Shown here: one piece after another, positions 7,570-15,996 of the stretch
Layout of the letters: every line of letters starts with the position of its first letter
Position numbering within the stretch: position 1 is the stretch's first letter
NCBI GenBank assembly: GCA_045595795.1
Contig: JAZOBC010000022.1
Coordinates: forward strand, 1-64,000
Direction: 5' to 3'
Length of the DNA stretch: 64,000 bases
Source of the DNA: UMGS755 sp045595795
Lineage (GTDB): Bacteria > Bacillota > Clostridia > UBA1381 > UBA9506
The notes under the pieces: model-generated
What the model was told of the DNA's origin: nothing
What the model saw: only the letters and a program-made list of their open reading frames with translations
The model's database searches: none
Translations under genes and position numbers: made by a program

Positions 7570-9648
7570 ATGGCAACAAATTTGGTTATTGTGGAGTCGC
7601 CTGCAAAGGCGAAAACCATTAAGCAATATCTGGGGAAATCCTATAGCGTCATGGCGTCCTTCGGTCATGTCAGAGATTTGCCGAAGAGCCAAATGAGCAT
7701 TGATTTAGAAGGGGATTTTCAGCCTAAATATATCACCATTCGCGGTAAAGGTGACCTTTTATCCAAACTGAAAAAGGCAGCCAAAGAATCTAAAAAGATT
7801 TATCTTGCAACTGACCCTGACCGTGAGGGTGAGGCCATCAGCTGGCATCTGGCCAGTCTTTTGGATATTGATGAGACAGAAAAATGCCGTATTACATTTA
7901 ATGAGATTACAAAAACGGCAGTGAAAAATGCGATTACGGCTCCCAGAGCCATTGATAAAGATTTGGTGGATGCCCAGCAGGCGCGTCGTGTGCTTGACAG
8001 AATTGTGGGTTATTCTATCAGCCCAATTTTGTGGAAAAAAGTGAAAAAAGGTCTTTCTGCCGGTCGTGTGCAGTCTGTAACCTGCAAACTGATTTGCGAC
8101 CGCGAAAAAGAAATCGAGGCCTTTGTTCCTGAAGAATATTGGCTTTTGGATGCGCATCTTAAAGAGCAGAAAACCGGCAAAAGCTTTGTGGCTGAATTTT
8201 ACGGCAAAAAGGGAAAGAAAATGAAGCTTTCCGATCAGGCGGTTGTCAACCGGGTTCTGGAGGATTTAAAATCAGCTTCTTTTTCTGTTGAATCTGTGAA
8301 AACAGGCGAGAAAAAACGCCATCCGGCACCGCCGTTTATCACCAGTACTTTGCAGCAAGAGGCATCCCGTAAGCTTGGTTTTACCGTTAAGCGGACCATG
8401 ATGGCAGCTCAGAATCTCTATGAAGGTATAGCGGTGCCCGGTCATGGTACAGTGGGTTTGATTACCTACATGAGAACGGATTCTCTGCGTATCTCAAATG
8501 AAGCGATTGCAGAGGCAAGAGCCTATATCGGTGCAGAGTTTGGCAAGGAGTTTTTACCTTCTGCAGCGCGGGTATATAAAACCAAGAGCACAGCGCAGGA
8601 TGCCCATGAAGCCATCAGACCTACGGTTTTAGAATTGACCCCGGCTTCTTTAAAGGGTGTTCTGACGCCGGATATGTATAAGCTATATAAACTGATTTGG
8701 GAGCGTTTTGTTGCCTGTCAGATGGAGTCGGCGGTTTATAACACCGTTCAGGCGGACATTGCTGCCGGAGACTATCTCTTTAAAGCAAGTGGTCGTCAGC
8801 TGAAATTCAAGGGCTTTACAGTGCTTTATGTAGAAGGCAGCGATGATGGAGAAGAGGAAAAGAATGCCAAGCTGCCACCTTTGTCAGACGGTGATCAGCT
8901 CAGCACGGAAAAGTTAGACAGCTCTCAGCACTTCACCCAGCCGCCACCGCGTTATACGGAAGCAACACTCATTAAAACCTTAGAAGAGAAGGGAATCGGC
9001 AGACCCAGTACCTATGCTCCTACCATTACAACCATCACCGCCAGGGGCTATGTGAGCCGTGATAAAAAGCAGTTTGTGCCTACGGAGCTTGGCAAGGTGG
9101 TAACCGAGATTATGTCAGAGCATTTTTCTGATATTGTTGATGTTGCCTTTACGGCTAACATGGAGCAATCTTTAGATGCCATTGAAGAAGGCGACGCAGA
9201 TTGGGTAAACCTTCTCAGAGAGTTTTATAAACCGTTCTCTGAAAAGGTTCAGAAAGCGGAAAAGCAATTGGAAAAAGTTAAAATTGCCGATGAAGTTTCG
9301 GATGTTATTTGCGAAAAGTGCGGACGAAACATGGTGTATAAAATGGGTCGTTTCGGTAAGTTTTTAGCTTGTCCCGGCTTTCCGGAATGCCGGAATGCTA
9401 AGCCCATCACAAAAGAGACCGGCGCTAAATGTCCGAAATGCGGCGGTGCTATTTTGGAGAAAAAATCCCAACGCGGCAAAAAGTATTATGGCTGTGAACA
9501 CAATCCTACCTGCGATTTTATGAGTTGGGATCAGCCTCTGGCTAAGGAAAACTGCCCTAAATGCGGTGGTTTGCTCTTGCAGAAAAACGGCAGAGCTCAA
9601 AAGATTGTTTGCTATAATGAGTCATGCGATTTTGAAAGAAAACTATAA
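7570..9648 (+). CDS. topA: DNA topoisomerase I (type IA)
   Basis: A 692-residue type IA topoisomerase that relaxes negative supercoils. The Toprim domain is N-terminal (LVIVESPAKAKTI, DPDREGEAISWH), and the catalytic tyrosine sits in TYMRTDSLRIS. Three C-terminal four-cysteine zinc ribbons are visible (CEKCG...C..C, CPKCGG...C..C, CPKCGG...C...C), the normal bacterial architecture. AGGAGG lies upstream of the ATG. It is followed by a strong terminator, so dprA-topA forms a closed unit before gyrB. Relaxing TopA and supercoiling gyrase are thus neighbours but separately promoted. Confidence 0.97.
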   Translation: MATNLVIVESPAKAKTIKQYLGKSYSVMASFGHVRDLPKSQMSIDLEGDFQPKYITIRGKGDLLSKLKKAAKESKKIYLATDPDREGEAISWHLASLLDIDETEKCRITFNEITKTAVKNAITAPRAIDKDLVDAQQARRVLDRIVGYSISPILWKKVKKGLSAGRVQSVTCKLICDREKEIEAFVPEEYWLLDAHLKEQKTGKSFVAEFYGKKGKKMKLSDQAVVNRVLEDLKSASFSVESVKTGEKKRHPAPPFITSTLQQEASRKLGFTVKRTMMAAQNLYEGIAVPGHGTVGLITYMRTDSLRISNEAIAEARAYIGAEFGKEFLPSAARVYKTKSTAQDAHEAIRPTVLELTPASLKGVLTPDMYKLYKLIWERFVACQMESAVYNTVQADIAAGDYLFKASGRQLKFKGFTVLYVEGSDDGEEEKNAKLPPLSDGDQLSTEKLDSSQHFTQPPPRYTEATLIKTLEEKGIGRPSTYAPTITTITARGYVSRDKKQFVPTELGKVVTEIMSEHFSDIVDVAFTANMEQSLDAIEEGDADWVNLLREFYKPFSEKVQKAEKQLEKVKIADEVSDVICEKCGRNMVYKMGRFGKFLACPGFPECRNAKPITKETGAKCPKCGGAILEKKSQRGKKYYGCEHNPTCDFMSWDQPLAKENCPKCGGLLLQKNGRAQKIVCYNESCDFERKL

Positions 9649-9658
9649 AAAATATGAT

Positions 9659-9702
9659 AACCGCAGTAAAAGGAAAATCCTTTTTACTGCGGTTGTTTTT
9701 TT
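9659..9702 (+). terminator. Rho-independent terminator after topA
   Basis: A long stem (AACCGCAGTAAAAGG pairing with the matching sequence ending ACTGCGGTT) is followed by T8. It is only 11 bases past the topA stop codon. Confidence 0.93.
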
Positions 9703-9771
9703 GCTTTCAAAAAAGGGGAATTTTTAAAAACCCCTTAAAAACGCCCCTGTATTCTTTTTTTGATAAAAACC

Positions 9772-9800
9772 TTGCATTTTGTATTGTTTTATGGTATAAT
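9772..9800 (+). promoter_or_regulatory. Sigma-A promoter of gyrBA
   Basis: TTGCAT-17-TATAAT, with exact -10 and optimal spacer, about 48 bases before the gyrB ribosome-binding site. Confidence 0.85.
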
Positions 9801-9854
9801 ATGCCTAAAGGCTATTTTTGAAAGCCATTCGGCAAAAAGCAACCGGAGGTAAAA

Positions 9855-11768
9855 ATGGAAAATAAAGTAAGCACCCAATATGATGAAACCCAAATTCAGG
9901 TCCTGGAGGGTCTGGAAGCGGTCAGAAAACGTCCCGGTATGTACATCGGTTCAACCTCTGCCCGCGGTCTGCATCACTTAGTTTATGAAATTGTAGACAA
10001 CTCCATTGACGAGGCGTTGGCCGGCTATTGTAAAAATATTACGGTTGACATTAACGGCGACAACTCTATTACTGTGACTGACGACGGTCGTGGTATTCCC
10101 ATCGGCATTCATCCGAAAATGGGTATTCCGGCTGTTGAAGTCGTGTTTACGGTTTTGCACGCCGGCGGTAAGTTCGGTGGCGGCGGCTATAAAGTATCCG
10201 GCGGTTTGCACGGTGTGGGCGCCAGCGTTGTAAATGCCTTGTCTGAGTGGCTTGAGGTTCGTGTGCATGACGGAAAAAATGTGCACATGCAGCGTTATGA
10301 GCGGGGTAAATCCTGCGGACCTTTAACTGTGGTCGGCACCACTGATAAAACGGGTACAGAAGTTACCTTTATGCCGGATGACCAGATTTTTGAAACCTTA
10401 GAGTTTGAATTTGATGTGCTTCTCACTCGTTTGAGAGAGCAAGCATTTTTAAACAAAGGGATTCATATCACCTTAGAAGATAAACGAGCTGAGGAAGAAA
10501 CCATTGCAGATATGAAATATGACGGTGGTATTTCTGAGTTTGTTCAATACTTAAACAGAAGCAAAACACCCCTTCACGAAGAAGTGATTTATTTTGAAGC
10601 AGAGCGTGATGATGTGGTGGTTGAAGTTGCAATGCAATATAACGATTCTTATTCTGAAACCATTGTCAGCTTTGCCAATAACATCAACACCACAGAAGGT
10701 GGTACGCATGAAACCGGCTTTAAAACATCTTTGACAAGAGTGCTCAATGATTATGCTAAAAAGCATGGCTTGATTAAAGATAACGATAAATCCCTCTCCG
10801 GTGAGGATGTTCGTGAGGGCATCGCAGCGGTTATTTCCGTTAAGGTTAAGGAGCCGCAATTTGAGGGACAGACCAAAACCAAGCTGGGTAACAGTGAGGT
10901 TCGTGGCCTGACCGAGTCCATCATGAGTGAAAAGGTTGAAACCTTCTTAGAAGAAAATCCCGCGTCTGCCAGAACCATTATTGAAAAAGCGTTAACGGCA
11001 GCCCGCGCTCGCGATGCGGCCAGAAAGGCAAGAGATTTAACCCGCCGAAAAAATGCTTTAGACAGCACCTCAACGCTGCCGGGTAAACTGGCCGACTGTT
11101 CTGACAGAAATCCTGAGAATACAGAGATATACATCGTCGAGGGTGACTCGGCAGGCGGTTCTGCCAAGCAGGGCCGTGACCGTTCCTTCCAGGCAATTCT
11201 TCCCTTGTGGGGTAAGATGTTAAACGTTGAAAAAGCCCGACTGGATAAGGTATATGGCAATGACAAGCTGATGCCTGTTATTACCGCGCTGGGTGCTGGT
11301 ATAGGAGAAGAATTCAACATTGAAAAGCTGCGCTATCATAAAATTATTATTATGGCGGATGCCGATGTTGACGGTCAGCATATCAGAACACTGCTGCTCA
11401 CGTTTTTCTTCCGTCATATGCGTCCCTTGGTTGAGCATGGCTATGTGTATATTGCGCAGCCACCGCTTTATAAGGTATATAAAGGCAAAAAAGAGGCTTA
11501 TGCCTACACAGATCCTGAACTGCAGACCTTGTTAGCTGAATTTGGCAGCGATGCAAAAGTGCAGCGCTACAAAGGTCTTGGTGAAATGAATCCCGAACAG
11601 CTGTGGGAAACCACAATGAATCCCGAAACCCGCACGATGCTCCGCGTAGAGCTGGAGGATGCGGTGGCAGCCGATGAAATTTTCACCGTGCTCATGGGTG
11701 ACAGCGTGGAACCCCGTCGTGAGTTCATTGAGAAAAACGCGAAGTTTGTTCAGAATCTGGATATATAA
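9855..11768 (+). CDS. gyrB: DNA gyrase subunit B
   Basis: The 637-residue ATPase subunit of gyrase. The GHKL ATPase domain is N-terminal (IVDNSIDEALAG, DDGRGIPIG, GGLHGVGASVVNALS). The Toprim domain carries VEGDSAGGSAKQGRDR and DADVDGQHIRTL, and the C-terminus has the YKGLGEMNPEQLWETT segment that contacts GyrA. Length is the Gram-positive norm. GGAGG five bases from the ATG gives an optimal start. Residue 452 is Trp in PLWGKMLNVEKA, at the position of the Escherichia coli quinolone-determining Lys447. gyrA follows after 34 bases in the same operon. Confidence 0.98.
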   Translation: MENKVSTQYDETQIQVLEGLEAVRKRPGMYIGSTSARGLHHLVYEIVDNSIDEALAGYCKNITVDINGDNSITVTDDGRGIPIGIHPKMGIPAVEVVFTVLHAGGKFGGGGYKVSGGLHGVGASVVNALSEWLEVRVHDGKNVHMQRYERGKSCGPLTVVGTTDKTGTEVTFMPDDQIFETLEFEFDVLLTRLREQAFLNKGIHITLEDKRAEEETIADMKYDGGISEFVQYLNRSKTPLHEEVIYFEAERDDVVVEVAMQYNDSYSETIVSFANNINTTEGGTHETGFKTSLTRVLNDYAKKHGLIKDNDKSLSGEDVREGIAAVISVKVKEPQFEGQTKTKLGNSEVRGLTESIMSEKVETFLEENPASARTIIEKALTAARARDAARKARDLTRRKNALDSTSTLPGKLADCSDRNPENTEIYIVEGDSAGGSAKQGRDRSFQAILPLWGKMLNVEKARLDKVYGNDKLMPVITALGAGIGEEFNIEKLRYHKIIIMADADVDGQHIRTLLLTFFFRHMRPLVEHGYVYIAQPPLYKVYKGKKEAYAYTDPELQTLLAEFGSDAKVQRYKGLGEMNPEQLWETTMNPETRTMLRVELEDAVAADEIFTVLMGDSVEPRREFIEKNAKFVQNLDI

Positions 11769-11802
11769 TTTGAGGTGTTATGCCTGTTAAAGGAGCTTCT
11801 AT

Positions 11803-14292
11803 ATGCAAGAATTTGAAAATCAGACGATTATTCCTGTTGAAATAACCAAGGAAATGAAAAAATCCTATATTGATTACGCTATGAGCGTTATCGTTGGTCG
11901 TGCATTGCCGGATGTTCGTGACGGTTTAAAGCCGGTTCACAGACGTATTTTATATGCAATGTATGAGGCCAATCTCTATCCCGACCGTCCTTACAAAAAG
12001 TGTGCGACCACGGTCGGCGATGTGTTGGGTAAGTACCATCCCCATGGTGATGCATCGGTTTATGATGCCCTGGTGCGTTTGGCGCAGGATTTCTCCATGC
12101 GTTACCCGTTGGTAGACGGTCACGGTAACTTTGGTTCCGTTGACGGTGATCCGGCGGCTGCTTACCGTTATACGGAAGCCAGAATGGCTAAAATCTCGAT
12201 GGAAATGCTGACAGAAATTGAAAAGCAAACCGTTGATTTTATGCCTAACTATAATGAAGACAGACAAGAGCCCACTGTGTTGCCTTCCCGTTTCCCCAAT
12301 CTGTTGGTAAACGGTTCATCCGGTATTGCGGTCGGTATGGCAACCAACATTCCGCCTCATAATTTAGGCGAAGTGGTCGATGGGATTGTTGCCTTGATTG
12401 ACGACCCGGAAATTTCTATCGAGGGCTTGTGCGAGCACATTAAAGGCCCCGATTTCCCGACTGCCGGTATAATTATGGGTCTTTCCGGCATTCGCAGTGC
12501 TTATGAAACCGGTCGCGGTAAAATTGTGATGCGTGCCCGTAGCGAAATTGAGCAGATGGCAGGGGACAAGCAGCGCATCGTTGTAACGGAACTGCCTTAC
12601 CAGGTTAACAAGGCAAGACTCATTGAAAAAATTGCTGAACTTGTTAAGGAAAAACGTGTGGAAGGCATTGCAGCCCTGCGCGATGAGTCTGACCGTGATG
12701 GTATGCGCATGGTCATTGAGCTGAAGCGTGATGTGAATGCCAGCGTTATTTTAAATCAGCTGTATAAATACACGCAGTTGCAGGAAACCTTCAGCATCAT
12801 TATGCTTGCCATTGTGGGAAAAGAGCCTAAGGTTTTGAACCTGAAGGAAATGTTGCAGCACTATTTGGATTTCCAGAAGGATGTTATTGTTAGAAGAACC
12901 CGCTTCGACTTGAACAAGGCTGAAGCCCGTGCACATATTTTGGAAGGTTTGCGGATTGCTCTTGACCATATTGACGAAATCATCAAGGTTATCCGTTCCA
13001 GCTATGACGATGCAAAGCCGAAGTTGATGGAGCAGTTTAATCTGTCTGACGTGCAGGCTCAGGCGATTTTGGATATGCGCTTAGCGCGGTTGCAGGGCTT
13101 AGAGCGTGAGAAGATTGACAGTGAATATGAGGAACTGCAAAAGCTGATTGCTCATTTGACTGAAGTGCTGGGCAGCGAAGCCATGGTGCTGGACATTATC
13201 AAGGAAGAACTTTCAGCTATTCGGGATAAATACGGCGACGAGCGCCGCAGTGAAATCACAGCTCATGCAGATGAAATTAACATCGAAGACCTCATTGAGG
13301 AAGAAGATGTGGTGATTACGCTGACCCACTTTGGCTATGTGAAGCGTATGCCTGTTGATACCTACACGGCGCAGCATCGCGGCGGTAAGGGTATTATGGG
13401 TATGACCACCAGAGAAGAGGACTTTGTGGAGAAACTGTTTGTAACCAGCACCCATAATCATGTTCTGTTCTTTACCAACAAGGGTAAAATGTATCGCTTA
13501 AAGGCCTACGAAATTCCCGAAGCAGGCAGACAAGCCAAGGGCACAGCCATTGTCAATCTGTTGCAGCTTGACGGTGATGAAAAGGTAACAGCCACCATCT
13601 GTGTGAAGGAATTTGAAGCAGATAAATATCTGTTCTTTGCAACCCGTAAGGGCGTTGTGAAGAAAACTGACTTCATGGCGTATAACACCGCCAGAAAGAG
13701 TGGTCTTGCTGCAATCGTGTTAGATGAAGATGATGAGCTGATTAATGTTGAGCTGACCGATGGCAAGCAGGACGTGCTCCTTGCAAGCTACAGAGGCATG
13801 TGTATTCGCTTTAATGAAGAGGATGTTCGTCCTTTGGGCAGAGTCTCTCACGGTGTTCGCGGTATTCGACTGGCGAATGAAGGCGACTATGTGGTTGGCA
13901 TGGGTATTGCCAAGGAAGATAGTGACCTTCTGGTCGTAACGGAAAACGGCTATGGCAAAAAGACCTCTTTGGACGAATATAAAACTCAGAACCGTGGTGG
14001 TCAGGGTGTTAATACCTATCGTTTGACTGATGCAACCGGTAACATTGCCGGCATTCAGGTGGTTGAGGAAAAGGATGACATTATGCTGATTACCTCTGAT
14101 GGTACCATCATTCGTATGAAAACCAGAGAAATCAGCCGCATTGGCCGTCTGACCAAGGGTGTGCGTCTCATGCGCTTAGATGATGTGCAGGTGGTTTGCG
14201 TGACTCGAACCGATGAACAGGTTGAATCAGAATCAGAAGACGATTTTGAAGAAGGCACGGGGACTGGTGCTGAAACCGGCACGGATGAATAA
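11803..14292 (+). CDS. gyrA: DNA gyrase subunit A
   Basis: The 829-residue DNA cleavage and wrapping subunit of gyrase. The winged-helix/tower region contains the catalytic tyrosine (about Tyr123 in YRYTEARM). The C-terminal beta-pinwheel includes the GyrA-box-like QHRGGKG and QNRGGQG repeats, which separates it from ParC. The quinolone-determining region reads HPHGDASVYD, with Ala84 where E. coli has Ser83. The acidic tail is rich in Glu, Ser and Thr. AGGAG precedes the ATG. It is the second gene of the gyrBA unit, and a small XRE regulator follows 26 bases later. Confidence 0.98.
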   Translation: MQEFENQTIIPVEITKEMKKSYIDYAMSVIVGRALPDVRDGLKPVHRRILYAMYEANLYPDRPYKKCATTVGDVLGKYHPHGDASVYDALVRLAQDFSMRYPLVDGHGNFGSVDGDPAAAYRYTEARMAKISMEMLTEIEKQTVDFMPNYNEDRQEPTVLPSRFPNLLVNGSSGIAVGMATNIPPHNLGEVVDGIVALIDDPEISIEGLCEHIKGPDFPTAGIIMGLSGIRSAYETGRGKIVMRARSEIEQMAGDKQRIVVTELPYQVNKARLIEKIAELVKEKRVEGIAALRDESDRDGMRMVIELKRDVNASVILNQLYKYTQLQETFSIIMLAIVGKEPKVLNLKEMLQHYLDFQKDVIVRRTRFDLNKAEARAHILEGLRIALDHIDEIIKVIRSSYDDAKPKLMEQFNLSDVQAQAILDMRLARLQGLEREKIDSEYEELQKLIAHLTEVLGSEAMVLDIIKEELSAIRDKYGDERRSEITAHADEINIEDLIEEEDVVITLTHFGYVKRMPVDTYTAQHRGGKGIMGMTTREEDFVEKLFVTSTHNHVLFFTNKGKMYRLKAYEIPEAGRQAKGTAIVNLLQLDGDEKVTATICVKEFEADKYLFFATRKGVVKKTDFMAYNTARKSGLAAIVLDEDDELINVELTDGKQDVLLASYRGMCIRFNEEDVRPLGRVSHGVRGIRLANEGDYVVGMGIAKEDSDLLVVTENGYGKKTSLDEYKTQNRGGQGVNTYRLTDATGNIAGIQVVEEKDDIMLITSDGTIIRMKTREISRIGRLTKGVRLMRLDDVQVVCVTRTDEQVESESEDDFEEGTGTGAETGTDE

Positions 14293-14318
14293 AATCCACA
14301 TAGCGGGAGCGTGATATA

Positions 14319-14528
14319 ATGAAGCATTATAATGACAGAATCCGGGATTTGCGTGAGGCAAAGAAATTGACTCAACAGCAGATTTCAGATGTGTTGGGTA
14401 TTCGCCAACAGGTGTATTCTAAATATGAGTTGGGCGTTCGTTCCCTTCCTCTGGAGCATTTGATGAAGCTTTGTAAATATTATGGCGCTTCAGCTGACTG
14501 GATTTTGGGACTTAAAGAAGAGGAATAA
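14319..14528 (+). CDS. Small XRE-family helix-turn-helix regulator, 69 aa
   Basis: The whole protein is essentially one Cro/CI-type helix-turn-helix domain: RIRDLREAKKLTQQQISDVL, then the recognition helix region QQVYSKYELGVRSLP, ending YYGASADWILGL. No sensor domain is present. GGGAG lies upstream of the ATG. It starts 26 bases after gyrA with no promoter or terminator between, so it is probably transcribed with gyrBA. Its target is unknown; autoregulation or control of the gyrase operon is only a guess. Confidence 0.85.
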   Translation: MKHYNDRIRDLREAKKLTQQQISDVLGIRQQVYSKYELGVRSLPLEHLMKLCKYYGASADWILGLKEEE

Positions 14529-14539
14529 GATAGACAACA

Positions 14540-14570
14540 AGAGACTGCAGCGGTGCTGCGGTCTCTTTCT
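14540..14570 (+). terminator. Terminator-like hairpin after the XRE gene
   Basis: Stem AGAGACTGCAGC / GCTGCGGTCTCT with a 3-nt loop and one G-T pair, followed by a weak T-rich tail. It probably ends the gyrBA-XRE transcript together with the hairpin about 50 bases further on. Confidence 0.65.
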
Positions 14571-14619
14571 GTGTATCTTGATATAAAAAAAGAATTATAT
14601 ACTCTAGATAAGAGGACTT

Positions 14620-14660
14620 GAGTTTCTGCCTTGTTATACAGGGCAGAAACTCATTTTTTT
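14620..14660 (+). terminator. Strong rho-independent terminator
   Basis: GAGTTTCTGCC pairs with GGCAGAAACTC and is followed by T7. It insulates the AT-rich EamA gene from the gyrase operon. The gap between the XRE gene and the EamA gene (about 340 bases) otherwise holds only two copies of ATATCGTTGAA (14678 and 14721) and the EamA promoter. Confidence 0.85.
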
Positions 14661-14806
14661 GCTCAAAATTTCCCTGTATATCGTTGAAAATAGGTGGACA
14701 GTTTTCTTGATTTTTGAAAAATATCGTTGAACTTTATTTTGAAATAAAGGGATTTTGTTAGGTTTTTATGTTCATTGTAAAAAGTGATGAGATTTGTCTG
14801 TATTTA

Positions 14807-14835
14807 TTTACAAACAATGAGTTTTGTAGTATAAT
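14807..14835 (+). promoter_or_regulatory. Sigma-A promoter of the EamA transporter gene
   Basis: TTTACA-17-TATAAT, 33 bases upstream of the start codon. Confidence 0.8.
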
Positions 14836-14868
14836 AATTCCTGCAATTTATTTTTACGAGGTAATATT

Positions 14869-15732
14869 ATGAAAACAGCATACATAAAATATCTTCTTGC
14901 TCTATTACTGTTTGGAAGTAATGGTATTGTAGCAAGTCAGATATTATTAAATAGTTATGAAATAGTCTTTTTAAGGACTTTAATAGGTAGCATCCTATTG
15001 ATTATTCTTTTCAAATTATCAGGTGGCAAATTTACGTTTCCTAAATACAGAAAAGATTTATTGTTTATAATGCTATCGGGAATAGCAATGGGTACAAGTT
15101 GGATGTTCTTGTATGAGGCTTATCAGCAAATAGGTGTTGGTATATCTTCTCTGATTTATTATTGTGGTCCTGTTATAGTAATGATATTATCCCCTATGAT
15201 TTTCAAGGAAAGACTTACATATCCTAAAATAATAGGTTTTCTAATTGTTGTTGTAGGTTTGTTGTTAGTAAATGGTAATGTATCGGGAGAAAATACAAAT
15301 ATTTGGGGAATAACCTGTGGTGGTATGTCTGCTCTGATGTATTTCTTTATGGTTACACTAAATAAGAAGTCAAAGCAAATAACAGGAATGGAGAACTCAA
15401 CAATTCAATTAACAGTAAGTTTCTTGACAGTTGCGGTCTTTGTCTTATTCAAGCAAGGTCTTATGATAGATTTATCAGGAGTTAATTGGTTTGCAGTAAT
15501 ATTCTTGGGGGTTGTTAATACAGGTATTGGCTGCTATTTGTATTTTTCGCCTTTATCTAAATTACCTGTTCAGTCTGTAGCAGTTCTTGGTTATTTAGAG
15601 CCTTTGTCAGCAGTAGTATTCTCCGCTGTGTTATTATCAGAAACAATGAGTATAATCCAAATAGTAGGTGCAACCTTAATAATAGGTGGTGCAATGTTTG
15701 GAGAATTAGTAAAACCCAAAATAAAAAATTAA
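14869..15732 (+). CDS. EamA/DMT-family transporter
   Basis: A 287-residue polytopic membrane protein with about ten hydrophobic segments in two EamA halves, the usual drug/metabolite transporter fold. The first half ends near PMIFKERLTYPKIIGFLIVV and the second near EPLSAVVFSAVLLSETMSIIQIVG, a typical duplicated signature. The substrate cannot be inferred; relatives export amino acids or metabolites. The gene has its own promoter and terminator. Base composition is strikingly AT-rich: one hand-counted 60-base row is 25% GC against 53% for a row of the neighbouring citrate synthase. This suggests recent acquisition. Confidence 0.9.
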   Translation: MKTAYIKYLLALLLFGSNGIVASQILLNSYEIVFLRTLIGSILLIILFKLSGGKFTFPKYRKDLLFIMLSGIAMGTSWMFLYEAYQQIGVGISSLIYYCGPVIVMILSPMIFKERLTYPKIIGFLIVVVGLLLVNGNVSGENTNIWGITCGGMSALMYFFMVTLNKKSKQITGMENSTIQLTVSFLTVAVFVLFKQGLMIDLSGVNWFAVIFLGVVNTGIGCYLYFSPLSKLPVQSVAVLGYLEPLSAVVFSAVLLSETMSIIQIVGATLIIGGAMFGELVKPKIKN

Positions 15733-15753
15733 ATATGTTTGTTGACGAGCTTT

Positions 15754-15780
15754 GAGCCTTTTCGTTCAAGGCTCTTTGTT
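15754..15780 (+). terminator. Terminator of the EamA gene
   Basis: GAGCCTT / AAGGCTC stem with a 7-nt loop, then TTTGTTT. It lies 21 bases after the stop codon. Confidence 0.75.
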
Positions 15781-15922
15781 TATTGTGAAAAGAATAAATA
15801 GTGGTATTATGCAACGATATTTTTGCTCATTTTAAAGGTTTTGGAGGTTATTTATGTAGGTATGACAATGGATACCCGCTAAAGTCTATTTTGCTAGAGT
15901 ATATAAAAAAAGAATGAACGAC

Positions 15923-15951
15923 TTGACTTTAATTCATTTATCGTTTATAAT
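15923..15951 (+). promoter_or_regulatory. Sigma-A promoter of the citrate synthase gene
   Basis: TTGACT-17-TATAAT, five of six matches at -35 and exact at -10, 45 bases before the start codon. Confidence 0.85.
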
Positions 15952-15996
15952 ATATTTTTATAGAAAAAAGAGTTTGAATCTTTTGGCGGTGATACA

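Noticed and set aside
10751..11320. 189-codon open frame antisense to gyrB
   Set aside because: Shadow of a highly conserved coding gene; no ribosome-binding site or plausible domain.
14678..14731. Direct repeat ATATCGTTGAA twice, 43 bases apart
   Set aside because: Short, AT-rich and not associated with a promoter element; consistent with chance.
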